In this document: positions 9,286-18,384 of the stretch, piece by piece
How the letters are laid out: each line of letters begins with the position of its first letter
Position numbering within the stretch: position 1 is the stretch's first letter
Notes under the pieces: generated by a model
Told to the model about the DNA's origin: nothing
The model's database searches: none
What the model saw: the letters and a program-made list of their open reading frames with translations, nothing else
Position numbers and translations under genes: made by a program
Assembly: GCF_002266465.3 (NCBI RefSeq)
Contig: NZ_CP029427.2
Span: 620,001-684,000, forward strand
Source of the DNA: Bradyrhizobium symbiodeficiens
Lineage (GTDB): Bacteria > Pseudomonadota > Alphaproteobacteria > Rhizobiales > Xanthobacteraceae
DNA length: 64,000 nucleotides
Direction: 5' to 3'

Positions 9286-10863
9286 CTACTTCACCGCGCC
9301 AAACCTGCTCTCGAACGAGTTCGACGACACCACCGGCGCGGCGCCCATGATCTGGGTCGCCTCGCTCGCGCCATCGCTCACCGACGGCTTCAGCGTGGGC
9401 CGCGTCTGGGCGAGGCGGGTGTCGGGCTTTGCCGGCTCGGCGGGCTTGGCGGCCACGGTCGCGGCCGGCTTCGCAGCTTCCTTCGCCGCTTCCTTGGACT
9501 TGTCATGCCCCGGCACGAACCGGGTCACGGCGGCCTTGAGCCGCGACGCCGCGGTGGTCGGCGTCGTCGTGGCCGGGGCCACGGACGCGGTCGCTTGCGG
9601 CGGCGGGGTGGTGGCGGTCGTCTCGGACGAGCCCATGCCCATCTTGCGGCCGAGATTCGAGAAGAAGCCGCCGGACTTTTCCTGGGGCTTCTCGGCAGGC
9701 TGGGCCGTGGCGACGCGGGTGCTGGTTGCGGGCGCGCTGACGGCGACGACCGGCTCTTCCTGCGGCGCAGGCGCGGACGCCACGCTGTCGAGGTTCGGCT
9801 TGGGCGGATTGACGTGGCCGGGGATCGTGCCCGGCGCCTTGGCCATGGCCAGCATCTGCAGCGTCGTGCCTTCGGCGCCTTCGGACAGGCCGGTCGAGCC
9901 TTCCGGAATTTTTGCGGCAAAGATCTTGTTCATGCCGCCGTCGATGCCGGTGTTCATGCGCGCCACCGGCGTGCCCTTGGCGACCAGCTTGGCGTATTCC
10001 GCCTCGTCCCTGGCTTGCTTGCCGCGCACGGCGGCGACGACGTCCTCGGGGATGACATAGGCCGGGCACTTTGCCGAGGCGTCGAACACCGGATCGCGCT
10101 TCGCATCGGGCGCGCGGGTCGCGTCGAAGACGTATTTCTTCTCGCAGAAATCGACCTTCGGCTCCTGCCGCGTCACCTCGAAATGATCATAGCCTTCCTT
10201 GATCATCTTCCAGAACGGCATGTTCGGATTGTTGCGGTGCCTGGCCATGTTTACCGGCGTCATCCTGAACGGATAGGCCTGCAGCTGGAACGCCTTCTGG
10301 CCGCCGAAGAAGGACTCGCGCCCCAACGAATAGATCTCGGCGATCTGCTCGTCCGTCATCGCGTAGCAGCCGCGCGAGGAGCAGTCGCCGTGCACCATCA
10401 GCTGCGAGCCGGTGCGGCCCAGCGCCTTGTCGAAGGCGTTCGGATAGCCGGTGTTGAAGGAGAGGTAATAGGCCGATTGCGGATTCATCTGGCTCGGGTT
10501 GATCGAGTAGAATCCCTCCGGCGCCTGGCGGTCGCCTTCGCGCACCTTGGGGCCGAGATCGCCCGACCAGCGGCAGATCGGATAGGTCTTGAGCAGCGCG
10601 AACTGGCCGTTGCGGGTCTGCTTCCAGACCTCGAGCTCGGCCTCCTGCTTGAACAGGCGCACCAGGATCGGCGATTGCAGATCCATGTCCTTCTCGACCA
10701 TCGCGGCGAGTAGCTTCGGCGGCACCGGCTGGTTGGCCTTGGCGTTGTTCGCGAGCGAGACCTGGTCGGTGTCGCAGCCGGCCAGCAGCACGCTGGCGGT
10801 CATCAGCGCAACCGAAGCCAAAAGCGCGCGAGCAAGCGAACGAGAAATCAAGACGTACCCCAC
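9286..10863 (-). CDS. YafK-type murein L,D-transpeptidase, lipoprotein
   Basis: 525-residue envelope protein. A hydrophobic N-terminus ends in the lipobox LLAGC with Cys30, so it is probably a lipoprotein. Residues about 65-230 are an L,D-transpeptidase (YkuD/YafK) domain with the catalytic motif HGDCSSRGCYAM, His158 and Cys166. Such enzymes form or cut 3-3 cross-links or attach proteins to peptidoglycan. The C-terminal 200 residues are low-complexity, rich in Ala, Pro, Thr and Val, and end with a short conserved-looking DTRLAQTRPTLKPS segment; this extension is longer than in typical YafK. The GTG at 10863 is the only start that keeps the full signal peptide. Confidence 0.85.
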   Translation of the reverse strand: MGYVLISRSLARALLASVALMTASVLLAGCDTDQVSLANNAKANQPVPPKLLAAMVEKDMDLQSPILVRLFKQEAELEVWKQTRNGQFALLKTYPICRWSGDLGPKVREGDRQAPEGFYSINPSQMNPQSAYYLSFNTGYPNAFDKALGRTGSQLMVHGDCSSRGCYAMTDEQIAEIYSLGRESFFGGQKAFQLQAYPFRMTPVNMARHRNNPNMPFWKMIKEGYDHFEVTRQEPKVDFCEKKYVFDATRAPDAKRDPVFDASAKCPAYVIPEDVVAAVRGKQARDEAEYAKLVAKGTPVARMNTGIDGGMNKIFAAKIPEGSTGLSEGAEGTTLQMLAMAKAPGTIPGHVNPPKPNLDSVASAPAPQEEPVVAVSAPATSTRVATAQPAEKPQEKSGGFFSNLGRKMGMGSSETTATTPPPQATASVAPATTTPTTAASRLKAAVTRFVPGHDKSKEAAKEAAKPAATVAAKPAEPAKPDTRLAQTRPTLKPSVSDGASEATQIMGAAPVVSSNSFESRFGAVK

Positions 10864-11171
10864 AGCGTGCCGGGCATTGATGCGCTAACCCCAATTCGTT
10901 TGGCGCATGATCCGACCGGCGAACCGGACCCGTCGTGACGGGCTTTGTCAGCTCACGCCCCAGCGCTATGCCCTGAAGCCATTGATTAAAATTCTAACCG
11001 CTGGGTCATGTGGTCGCAACCCGAGCGGGGATCACGAGGCCGTTGGCCCAATGGTGTGGTCAACAGAGACTTAAATCAGGCCGGAACTTGGGCCTTGCGG
11101 CCGAACCCTCACTGAGATCGCTGATTTGGGCAGAAAAAGGGTTAACGCGGGGTTACCGGGGGAGCTCTTCA
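10864..11171. other. non-coding region upstream of the L,D-transpeptidase
   Basis: Intergenic stretch that should hold the promoter of the minus-strand transpeptidase. I see no convincing open frame and no RNA gene in it. The last part runs into the palindromic repeat at 11172. Confidence 0.4.
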
Positions 11172-11275
11172 CCTCTCCCGCTTGCGGGAGAGGCCGGGAG
11201 AGGGCTCGCTCGGCATTGGGAGTGTCGCGAGTGGAGACACCCTCTCCCCGACCCTCCCCCGCAGGCGGGGGAGGG
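11172..11275. repeat. palindromic intergenic repeat (CCTCTCCCGC family)
   Basis: Two hairpins bracket the element: CCTCTCCCGC-TT-GCGGGAGAGG at 11172-11193 and CCCTCCCCCGC-AG-GCGGGGGAGGG at 11252-11275. The same core recurs at 30555-30700 and 38397-38531. It lies just 3' of accA and could act as a transcript end, but its main character is a dispersed repeat. Confidence 0.8.
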
Positions 11276-11310
11276 AGCGCACCGCCGTTGCGGCGCTAAA
11301 CCAGCCCGAA

Positions 11311-12273
11311 TCAACCCAGTTTGCGGCCGATATCGAGGAATTTCTGCCGCCGCTGCTGGCGGATGGCGGTTCCGTCCATTCCCCGGAGCTCGTCGAAGGC
11401 CTTGGCGATGGCGTCGCCCGTGGTGGCGATCATGGCGGCGGGGTCGCGGTGGGCGCCGCCGACCGGCTCCTTGAGGATGCTGTCGATCACCCCGAAACGC
11501 AGCATGTCCTGGGCGGTGATCTTCATGTTGTTGGCGGCTTCCTGGGCCTTGGTGCCGTCGCGCCAGAGGATCGAGGACGCCGCTTCCGGCGAGATCACGC
11601 TGTAGATCGCGTGCTCCAGCATCAAGACCTTGTTGGCGGTGGTGATGGCGATGGCGCCGCCCGACATACCCTCGCCGGTGATGATGGCGACGTTCGGCAC
11701 GGTCAGCGCCATGCAGGCATCGGTCGAGCGCGCGATGGCTTCGGCCTGGCCCCGCTCCTCGGCGCCGATGCCGGGATAGGCGCCGGCGGAATCGGCCAGC
11801 GACAGCACGGGCAGGCCGAACCGCTCGGCCATCTCCATCAGCCGCACGCATTTGCGATAACCTTCCGGCCGCGCCATGCCAAAATTGTGCTTGATGCGGC
11901 TCTCGGTGGAATCGCCCTTTTCCTGGCCCATCACGCAGATCGCTTCGCCGCGGAAGCGGCCGAAGCCTGCGACCAGCGCCTCGTCCTCGCCGAACTTGCG
12001 GTCGCCGGCGAGCGGGGTGAACTCGGTGATCAGCCCCTTGATGAAGTCGTTGAAATGCGGCCGCTGCGGATGCCGCGCGACCAGCGTCTTCTGCCACGGT
12101 GTCAGGTTCTGATAGAGGTCGGCCAGCGCCTGCGCCGCCTTGTCCTCGATCCGCCCGATCTCGTCGGCGATGTCGGTGCCGGCGGCCGCCATGACCCTGA
12201 GCTCATCGAGCTTGGAATCGAGCTCGGCGACGGGCTTTTCGAAGTCGAGATAGCTGCGCATCTGGTCTTGCAT
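11311..12273 (-). CDS. accA: acetyl-CoA carboxylase carboxyltransferase subunit alpha
   Basis: 320-residue AccA, which with AccD transfers the carboxyl group from biotin to acetyl-CoA, giving malonyl-CoA for fatty acid synthesis. It spans the normal family length with the N-terminal coil YLDFEKPVAELDSKLDEL, then the crotonase-like core: GQEKG, NFGMARPEGYRK, ADSAGAYPGIGAEERGQ and GEGMSGGAIAI. The ATG at 12273 is chosen over a TTG one codon upstream. Single-gene unit between two repeat elements. Identification is secure. Confidence 0.97.
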   Translation of the reverse strand: MQDQMRSYLDFEKPVAELDSKLDELRVMAAAGTDIADEIGRIEDKAAQALADLYQNLTPWQKTLVARHPQRPHFNDFIKGLITEFTPLAGDRKFGEDEALVAGFGRFRGEAICVMGQEKGDSTESRIKHNFGMARPEGYRKCVRLMEMAERFGLPVLSLADSAGAYPGIGAEERGQAEAIARSTDACMALTVPNVAIITGEGMSGGAIAITTANKVLMLEHAIYSVISPEAASSILWRDGTKAQEAANNMKITAQDMLRFGVIDSILKEPVGGAHRDPAAMIATTGDAIAKAFDELRGMDGTAIRQQRRQKFLDIGRKLG

Positions 12274-12276
12274 CAA

Positions 12277-12458
12277 CTCAATATAGGGAGGACGGGGCTG
12301 GCGAGCGAAGCGGATTTAGATCGGCGGAAAGAACTGTAGCTTCTTCAATGAGTTGACCTGTGTGCTCGTGAGCCAGTCCATCAAATCATGCGGAGGCACC
12401 GGCTCTTTCTGCGGAGATGTGGCCGAAGTCAAGGCGGTTTCGGGTGTTACCCTTGGCC
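12277..12458. other. intergenic region with possible short reading-frame remnant
   Basis: On the minus strand a short frame ending near 12317 reads MDWLTSTQVNSLKKLQFFPPI, with a longer open stretch before it. It is too short to call a gene and may be the tail of a decayed one. Otherwise nothing is seen here. Confidence 0.25.
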
Positions 12459-12543
12459 TGTAGCCCGGATGAGCGCAGCGATATCCGGGATGGCGCGTAA
12501 GGCACGACCGGACCCGGATGTCGCTGCGCTCATCCGGGCTACA
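12459..12543. repeat. inverted repeat with 31-bp arms (GTAGCCCGGATGAGCGCAGC family)
   Basis: Left arm 12459-12489 and right arm 12513-12543 are complementary with one mismatch, around a 23-base loop. It ends four bases before the xerD stop. I associate this sequence with a dispersed Bradyrhizobium repeat; only one copy is in the window. Confidence 0.8.
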
Positions 12544-12546
12544 GTC

Positions 12547-13506
12547 TCACTTCTCCGCCAGCGGGTGCAGGTCGCGCACGAGGCTCTTCAGCCGCTCCTC
12601 CACCACATGGGTGTAGATTTGCGTCGTGGAAATATCAGTGTGGCCGAGCAGGGTCTGCACGATGCGCAAGTCTGCACCATTGTGCAGGAGGTGGCTGGCA
12701 AAGGCGTGGCGCAGCACGTGCGGGGAGACCAGCCGCGCCTGCAGCCCCGAGGCGACCGCGAGCTCCTTGAGGTCGCGGGCAAAATGCTGCCGCGTCAGAT
12801 GCCCGCTCTCGCCGAACGAGGGGAACAGCCACTTGGAAGCGGCGAGGCTGTCCTTTTTCTTCTCCGTCTTCGCGGCCTCCGTCGCGGCGAGATAATCCGC
12901 CATCGCCTGCCGCGAGGCCTCGTTGAGCGGCACCAGCCGCTCCTTGTTGCCCTTGCCGCGCACCACGATCATGCGCGCATCGCGCTTGGCCGCCGAGCGC
13001 GGCAGCGCCACCAGCTCGGAGACGCGCAGGCCCGTGGCGTAGAGCACCTCGAGCAGGCAGTAGAGCCTTAAAGACCGCAGCCGCTTCGACGGCGAAGCAT
13101 CCTCCGCCTCGCTCAATTCCTTGGCGCGTGTCAGCATGCGGTCGACATCGGCGATCGACAGCACCTTCGGCAGGCCGCGGCCGCGCTTGGGGCCGGACAG
13201 GATCGCGGCGGGATCCTCGGCTCGGATGCGCTCGTTGAGGAGGAAGCGGTAGAGATGCCGCATCGCCGACAGCCGCCGCGCGACGCTGGTGGATTTGAAG
13301 CCGCGACTGTCGAGATCGGCGAGGTAGTCGCGCAGCGTCTGCGTCTCGGCGTCGGCAAAGCTGTGCCCGATGCGGCCCAGAAATTCCGAGAAATCGGTGA
13401 GGTCGCGGCGATAAGCGTCGAGCGTATTGGGCCCGGCGCCCTGTTCCGCCGCGAGCATGTCGAGGAACAGGCCGGTAAGCTTGGCATCTGAGGGCGGGTT
13501 GCGCAT
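12547..13506 (-). CDS. xerD: tyrosine recombinase XerD
   Basis: 319-residue site-specific recombinase that with XerC resolves chromosome dimers at dif. Residues 10-95 form the SAM-like core-binding domain; the catalytic domain has Arg161 (ATGLRVSEL), Lys186 in RGKGNKERLVP, His263 and Arg266 (SPHVLRHAFA), His289 (LLGHTDIS) and nucleophile Tyr298 (QIYTHV). The frame stays open far upstream, but the ATG at 13506 follows AGGAG and gives the family's usual length. It lies 17 bases behind a 48-residue membrane protein, probably co-transcribed. XerC is the alternative, less likely from the SPHVLRHAFASHLL box and the genome context beside aroK. Confidence 0.92.
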   Translation of the reverse strand: MRNPPSDAKLTGLFLDMLAAEQGAGPNTLDAYRRDLTDFSEFLGRIGHSFADAETQTLRDYLADLDSRGFKSTSVARRLSAMRHLYRFLLNERIRAEDPAAILSGPKRGRGLPKVLSIADVDRMLTRAKELSEAEDASPSKRLRSLRLYCLLEVLYATGLRVSELVALPRSAAKRDARMIVVRGKGNKERLVPLNEASRQAMADYLAATEAAKTEKKKDSLAASKWLFPSFGESGHLTRQHFARDLKELAVASGLQARLVSPHVLRHAFASHLLHNGADLRIVQTLLGHTDISTTQIYTHVVEERLKSLVRDLHPLAEK

Positions 13507-13523
13507 GCCCTGGAAGCTAGCTC

Positions 13524-13670
13524 CTATTTCTTGAGAAACTTGTCCGGCGGAATCGTCACCGTCATTTCCCGCGACTTGGGACTGACGAAATTGGCCAGTG
13601 CGAAGACCACGCCATAGACGATGCCTGCGATCACGGCGACGACCGTCAGGAAGCGGAACAGGCTGGGCAT
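13524..13670 (-). CDS. 48-residue single-pass membrane protein, hypothetical
   Basis: Small protein beginning MPSLFRFLTVVAVIAG: one membrane segment at about residues 5-28, then a polar tail containing SPKSREMTVTIPPDKF. The stop TAG overlaps the xerD ribosome-binding region, and the ATG at 13670 faces the aroK promoter. I recall similar short proteins between aroK and xerD in related genomes, so I consider it real. Role unknown; position suggests co-transcription with xerD. Confidence 0.7.
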   Translation of the reverse strand: MPSLFRFLTVVAVIAGIVYGVVFALANFVSPKSREMTVTIPPDKFLKK

Positions 13671-13816
13671 CGATCTGGGGTCCGGCTGACAAATTAACCA
13701 ATGAAATCATCCAACATGTTCGCCGTTTCGTGGCAAGAGTCCTCTGGCGAGGGCCCCAAGGGGGTCGTATAGGTGGCCAAAGCGTGCCGCCTTTGGCGGC
13801 AGATCGAGCGAGATTC

Positions 13817-14440
13817 ATGTCCGACGCCGCCTTGCCGATACCAGCTTCGCTAGAGACCGACATCCTGTCGGCGCTCGGGGCGCGCTCGATCGTGCTCGTC
13901 GGTATGATGGGGGTAGGCAAATCCACCATCGGCCGCCGTTTGGCTGTCAGGCTCAGGCTGCCCTTCGTTGATGCCGACACCGAGATCGAGACCTCGGCCC
14001 AGATGACCATCCCGGAGATCTTCGAGCGCCACGGCGAGGCGTATTTCCGCGACGGCGAGGCGCGGGTGATCGCGCGGCTGCTCGACGGCGGGCCGGTGGT
14101 GCTGGCGACCGGCGGCGGCGCCTTCATGCGCGAGGAGACGCGCGCGCGCATCGCCGCGAAGGCGGTGTCGGTCTGGCTCAAGGCGGACCACGACGTCATC
14201 ATGCGCCGTGTGCGGCGCCGCGCCGACCGCCCGCTGCTCCAGACCGCCGACCCCGAGGGAACCGTGACGCGCCTCCTCACCGAGCGCGAGCCGGTCTACG
14301 CCAACGCCGACCTCACCATCGCCTCGCGCGACGTGCCGCACGACAAAATCGTCGATGAGACCATCGAGGCGCTGCGCGCGCATCTCTGTGGTGACCAAGC
14401 CGCCCAACCACCTGCCGACGTTGTGAGTGCGTCAAGATGA
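13817..14440 (+). CDS. aroK: shikimate kinase
   Basis: 207-residue kinase that phosphorylates shikimate at the 3-OH in the chorismate pathway. The P-loop is GMMGVGKST at residues 29-37; the shikimate-binding DADTEIE and the GGG of LATGGGAFM follow, with the lid Arg in RRRADRPLL. The ATG at 13817 is chosen because the upstream in-frame extension contains no family sequence. Its stop overlaps the aroB start (ATGA), a classical aroKB operon. N-terminal extension of about 25 residues before the P-loop strand is usual in rhizobia. Confidence 0.95.
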   Translation: MSDAALPIPASLETDILSALGARSIVLVGMMGVGKSTIGRRLAVRLRLPFVDADTEIETSAQMTIPEIFERHGEAYFRDGEARVIARLLDGGPVVLATGGGAFMREETRARIAAKAVSVWLKADHDVIMRRVRRRADRPLLQTADPEGTVTRLLTEREPVYANADLTIASRDVPHDKIVDETIEALRAHLCGDQAAQPPADVVSASR

Positions 14441-15579
14441 CTGCGCCGTTGAAACATTCCGATCCCGTCAATGTCGAGGTCGCGCTGGGCAATCGCGCTT
14501 ATGACATCGTCATCGGCCGCGGCGTGCTGGCCTCGCTCGGCGAACGGGTCGCGGCCTTGCGCCCCGGCGTGCGCACGGCGATCGTGACGGATCGCACCGT
14601 GGCAAAGCACTGGCTCGAGCCCGCTGAGGCCTCGCTCGCCGCGAGCGGCATCCCGACCTCGCGCATCGTGGTCGAGGAAGGCGAGATCTCCAAGACCTAT
14701 GCCGGCCTGGAGAAGGTCAGCGAAGCCCTGATCGCCGCCAGGATCGAACGCAACGATCTCGTCATCGCGCTCGGCGGCGGCGTGGTCGGCGATCTCGCCG
14801 GCTTTGCGGCTGCGATCCTGCGCCGCGGCGTCGATTTCGTGCAGGTGCCGACCTCGCTGCTGGCGCAGGTCGATTCATCCGTCGGCGGCAAGACCGGCAT
14901 CAACTCGCCGCAGGGCAAGAACCTGCTGGGGTCCTTCCACCAGCCGGTGCTGGTCATTGCCGATACCGCCGTGCTCGACACGCTGTCGCCGCGGCAGTTT
15001 CGCGCCGGCTATGCCGAGGTCGCCAAATACGGCGTGCTCGGGGATGAGGCGTTCTTCACCTGGCTGGAGACAAACCATTCCGACATCGTCAAGGGCGGTT
15101 CGGCGCGCGAGCATGCGATCGCGACCTCCTGCCGCGCCAAGGCCGGCGTCGTCTCGCGCGACGAGCGCGAGACCGGCGAGCGCGCGCTGCTCAATCTCGG
15201 CCACACCTTCGGCCACGCGCTGGAAGCCGCGACCGGGTTCTCCGACCGTCTGTTCCACGGCGAGGGCGTTGCCATCGGCATGACGCTGGCCGCGCAGTTC
15301 TCGGCCAGGCTCGGCATGATCGGCGAAGCCGAGGCGTCGCGCGTCGAACGGCATCTGATCGAGGCCGGCCTGCCGACGCGCCTGCAGGATATCGCGGGCT
15401 TCGCGCAGGAGGGGCTTGCCGACGCCGACGCGCTGATGGCGCTGATGGCGCAGGACAAGAAGGTCACGCGCGGCAAGCTCACCTTCATCCTGCTGGAGGC
15501 CGTCGGGCGCGCCGTGATAGCAAAGGATGTCGAGCCGACGCTGGTGCGCGATTTTCTGCAGTCGAAATTGGCGCAGTGA
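14437..15579 (+). CDS. aroB: 3-dehydroquinate synthase
   Basis: 380-residue NAD- and metal-dependent enzyme converting DAHP to 3-dehydroquinate, second step of the shikimate pathway. NAD-binding GGGVVGDLAGFAAA, the substrate segment PTSLLAQVDSSVGGKTGIN, and the metal-binding His residues of NLGHTFGHALE and LFHGEGVAIGM are all present. Start overlaps aroK by four bases. Length and motifs are normal. Confidence 0.97.
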   Translation: MTAPLKHSDPVNVEVALGNRAYDIVIGRGVLASLGERVAALRPGVRTAIVTDRTVAKHWLEPAEASLAASGIPTSRIVVEEGEISKTYAGLEKVSEALIAARIERNDLVIALGGGVVGDLAGFAAAILRRGVDFVQVPTSLLAQVDSSVGGKTGINSPQGKNLLGSFHQPVLVIADTAVLDTLSPRQFRAGYAEVAKYGVLGDEAFFTWLETNHSDIVKGGSAREHAIATSCRAKAGVVSRDERETGERALLNLGHTFGHALEAATGFSDRLFHGEGVAIGMTLAAQFSARLGMIGEAEASRVERHLIEAGLPTRLQDIAGFAQEGLADADALMALMAQDKKVTRGKLTFILLEAVGRAVIAKDVEPTLVRDFLQSKLAQ

Positions 15580-15646
15580 TGGCGGGACCGTTTGGATCGG
15601 CCGCCCGCGAAGACGCGCGGAAGGTCAAGGCGGCCGCGAGGCAAAC

Positions 15647-17000
15647 ATGAGTTCGATCTCGATCAATCTGCTGCTTGCGGTCCTGTTGCTCGCCGCCAAC
15701 GCGTTTTACGTGGCAGCGGAATTTGCGCTGGTGAAGAGCCGCGGCTTTCGCGTCAAGGCCATGGTCGAGCAGAACCGCTTCGGCGCGCGCCTGCTGCAGA
15801 CCATGATGGGAAACATCGAATCCTATCTCGCCTGCTGTCAGCTCGGCATCACCATGGCCTCCCTTGGGCTTGGCTGGATCGGCGAGCCGACCGTTTCCGC
15901 CCTGCTGAGCCCGGTCCTCCGTCCGTTCGGATTGTCGGAGGCCACGCTGCACTTCACCTCGTTCGTGGCGGGTTTTTTTGGTTTTCTCCTCGCTGCACAT
16001 CGTCATCGGCGAACAGGTACCGAAGACGCTTGCGATCAGGGAGCCGATGCCGGTGTCGCAGTGGATCGTGTATCCGCTGCATGTCTCCTACCTCGTGTTT
16101 TATCCGCTGAGCTGGTGCCTCAACGCGGCCTCGAGCACGATCCTGCGTCTGATCGGGGTCCAGGAGTTTTCGCAGCACGAAATCCTGACGGATTCCGAGA
16201 TCGAGGGCCTGGTCGAGGAATCGGCCGTGCACGGCAAGATCGAGAGCGGTGAGGCCGAGTACATTCACAATGTCTTCCGTCTTGGCGAACTGACGGTGTC
16301 CGATGTGATGGTTCACCGCACCGCCATGGTGATGATCAATGCCGATCTGCCGCCCGAGGAGCTGGTGCGGGAGGTGCTGGCCACCGAATACACCCGCATT
16401 CCGCTGTGGCGCGACAAGTCGGAGAACATCATCGGCATTCTGCATGCCAAGGATCTCCTGCGGGCGATCCGTGCATCCGACGGCGATACCTCGCGCATCG
16501 ACGTCACCACCATCATGCTGCCGCCCTGGTTCGTACCGGAAATGCGGCCGATATCCCAGCAGCTCAAGGCGTTCCGCCGGCGCAAGACCCATTTCGCGCT
16601 CGTCGTCGACGAGTACGGTGAGGTCGAAGGCCTGGTGACGCTGGAAGACATCCTCGAGGAGATCGTCGGCGACATCTCCGACGAGCACGACGTCGTGGTT
16701 GCCGGCGTGCGGGCCCAGCCGGACGGCTCGGTCGTGGTCGACGGCTCGGTGCCGATCCGCGACCTCAACCGCGCCCTGGACTGGCATCTGCCCGATGAAG
16801 AGGCAACCACCGTCGCCGGCCTCGTCATCCACGAGGCGCGCTCGATCCCCGACCGCGGCCAGAGCTTCACCTTCCACGGCTTCCGCTTCCGCGTCCTGCG
16901 CCGCGAGCGCAACCGCATCACCGCGCTCCGTATTTCACCGGTGCCGCGCGAGGCGGAGCTGGAAGGGGCCAAGCCGCGACGGGCGGGGACGTCGTTTTGA
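15647..17000 (+). pseudogene. CNNM/CorC-type (HlyC/CorC family) membrane protein, frameshifted in a T7 run
   Basis: Two frames together encode one full-length protein. The first (15647 to the T-run at 15973-15979) holds the DUF21/CNNM membrane domain from MSSISINLLLAVLLLAANAF to LHFTSFVAGF. The second, from about 15978, holds the rest of DUF21 (LHIVIGEQVPKTLAI), two CBS motifs (VMVHRTAMVMI; FALVVDEYGEVEGLVTLEDILEEIVGDI) and the C-terminal transporter-associated domain. Removing one T gives GFLVFSSLHIVIGEQ with no gap. Such proteins are linked to Mg/Co export. The break may be an assembly error, a true mutation, or a slippage site. It follows aroB after 67 bases. Confidence 0.85.
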
Positions 17001-17030
17001 CTCCTTGCCCTCCCCAGGAGGGTAGGCGGA

Positions 17031-17309
17031 TCAACCTTCCCCCGGCGCCTTGGCCTGAATCGCCAGCGCGTGCACGCTGCCTGCCAGTTCCGCGGCCAGC
17101 GCCGAATTTATCAGGCGATGGCGCTCGACCCGGCTCTTCCCTTTGAAGGCATCGGATACAATATAGACGCGGAAGTGCGTCTCACCGCCCGGCCGATGGC
17201 CGGAATGGCCCTCATGCAAATGTGACTCGTCGACGACTTGCAGGCTTTCCGGCGTGAAAGCTTCCTGCAACTTGTTGCTGATAGTGTCTTTCATAACCAT
17301 GAGTGCCAT
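17031..17309 (-). CDS. BolA family protein
   Basis: Up to 92 residues. BolA proteins bind monothiol glutaredoxins and [2Fe-2S] clusters or act as regulators. The fold's key parts are visible: ISNKLQEAF helix, ESHLHEGHSGH with the conserved His residues, THFRVYIVSDAFKGKSRVERHRLIN with the helix-turn-helix-like segment, and the final HALAIQAKAPGE. Several start codons lie close together (17309, 17300, 17294); MKDTISNK at 17294 is as likely. Divergent from the J-domain gene. Confidence 0.9.
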   Translation of the reverse strand: MALMVMKDTISNKLQEAFTPESLQVVDESHLHEGHSGHRPGGETHFRVYIVSDAFKGKSRVERHRLINSALAAELAGSVHALAIQAKAPGEG

Positions 17310-17459
17310 TAAAACCTGCGCAAGCGCCCCGTCAATTGCGCAGGCGGCCTTTGGCGGCCGTACTTCAAAGACGGCCGAAGTGAAACTTCGGCGACCCGTG
17401 GTCAGCTAATTGCAATGTCAAGACTTGAAGGTTTTTGCATTGCGTAGTCAAAGTCAGCC

Positions 17460-18095
17460 ATGCCGATCGATTCATCAAAGTTCTTCGACTCCATCCGCGT
17501 CAAGCCGCGGGGCAAGCAGCCGGAAGTGAAGCCGCGCGACACCGCGGTCGGTTGCGAATGGGCCGGATGCCAGAACAAGGGCGCGCATCGTGCGCCGAAG
17601 GGCCGCGAGAACCAGCGCGAGTACTGGCACTTCTGCCTGAACCATGTGCGCGAGTACAACCAGAACTACAATTTCTTCTCCGGCATGAATGCCGACGCCG
17701 TCGCGCGCTACCAGAAGGACGCGCTGACCGGCCATCGTCCGACCTGGAAGATGGGCGCCAATGGCGGCGTCAAAAAGGGCGCGGAAGCCGAGATCGATGG
17801 CGCCTTCGATCCCTTCAGTATGTTCCAGGAGCTCAACGGCCGCACCGGCTGGCGGAAGGGTCCGGACGCTCCGCCCAAGGCCGAGACGCGCAAGGTCATG
17901 AACGCCGAGCGCAAGGCGCTCCATGTCATGGGCCTCGGCCCAAGCGCCACGCTCGCCGACGTCAAGACCAAGTACAAGGCGCTGGTGAAGCAGCACCACC
18001 CCGACGCCAATGGCGGCGACCGCTCCACCGAGGATCGCCTGATCGAAATCATCAAGGCGTATAATTATCTGAAGACCGTGGTGCGGGAGGCGTAA
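17460..18095 (+). CDS. J-domain (DnaJ-like) protein
   Basis: 211 residues. The C-terminal 65 residues form a J domain with helix II VKTKYKALVKQHHPDANGGD; the HPD motif needed to stimulate Hsp70 is intact. The N-terminal part contains a short Cys/His cluster (CEWAGCQNKGAHRAPK, then WHFCLNHVREYN) that could bind a metal; this is inference. No G/F-rich region or zinc finger of classical DnaJ is present. It is a rhizobial class C J-protein, often found near bolA and cobS as here. ATG at 17460. Confidence 0.88.
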   Translation: MPIDSSKFFDSIRVKPRGKQPEVKPRDTAVGCEWAGCQNKGAHRAPKGRENQREYWHFCLNHVREYNQNYNFFSGMNADAVARYQKDALTGHRPTWKMGANGGVKKGAEAEIDGAFDPFSMFQELNGRTGWRKGPDAPPKAETRKVMNAERKALHVMGLGPSATLADVKTKYKALVKQHHPDANGGDRSTEDRLIEIIKAYNYLKTVVREA

Positions 18096-18147
18096 GGCCT
18101 CACCGCGCCGGATGCCGCCCGCTGGTGAGCGGACGGCACCTTCAATG

Positions 18148-18384
18148 TCACCTGCTCCGGCAAACGCGAACGCGCTTGACGATGCGGCGTCCATGATAGC
18201 CGCGCGTGACGACGGTGCGTACGGTACAGACTCTTCGCGGAGCGTAATGATAGCGTGCGTTCACGACGTCCCCGGAAACCGATGCGCTGGGGATAGGGTG
18301 AGCCGGCAGCGCATTGGCTGGTGCTGCGAGTGACGAGAGAGCGAGCAGCGTTCCCGCAGCGAGGGCGCAAGTGAGCTTCTTCAT
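18148..18384 (-). CDS. small secreted basic protein, hypothetical
   Basis: 78 residues with a clear Sec signal peptide (MKKLTCALAAGTLLALSSLA, cleavage near ANA). The mature part is short and Arg-rich with two Cys residues (RRVCTVRT and VRVCRS) that could form a disulfide. The ATG at 18384 is chosen because AAAGGA lies eight bases upstream; an ATG two codons earlier sits too close to it. No family recognised. Transcribed divergently from nothing nearby, so probably a single-gene unit. Confidence 0.65.
   Translation of the reverse strand: MKKLTCALAAGTLLALSSLAAPANALPAHPIPSASVSGDVVNARYHYAPRRVCTVRTVVTRGYHGRRIVKRVRVCRSR

Noticed and set aside
13507..14280. Upstream extension of the xerD frame (to 577 codons)
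   Set aside because: It runs through the small membrane protein and aroK on the other strand, adds no recombinase sequence, and lacks a ribosome-binding site.
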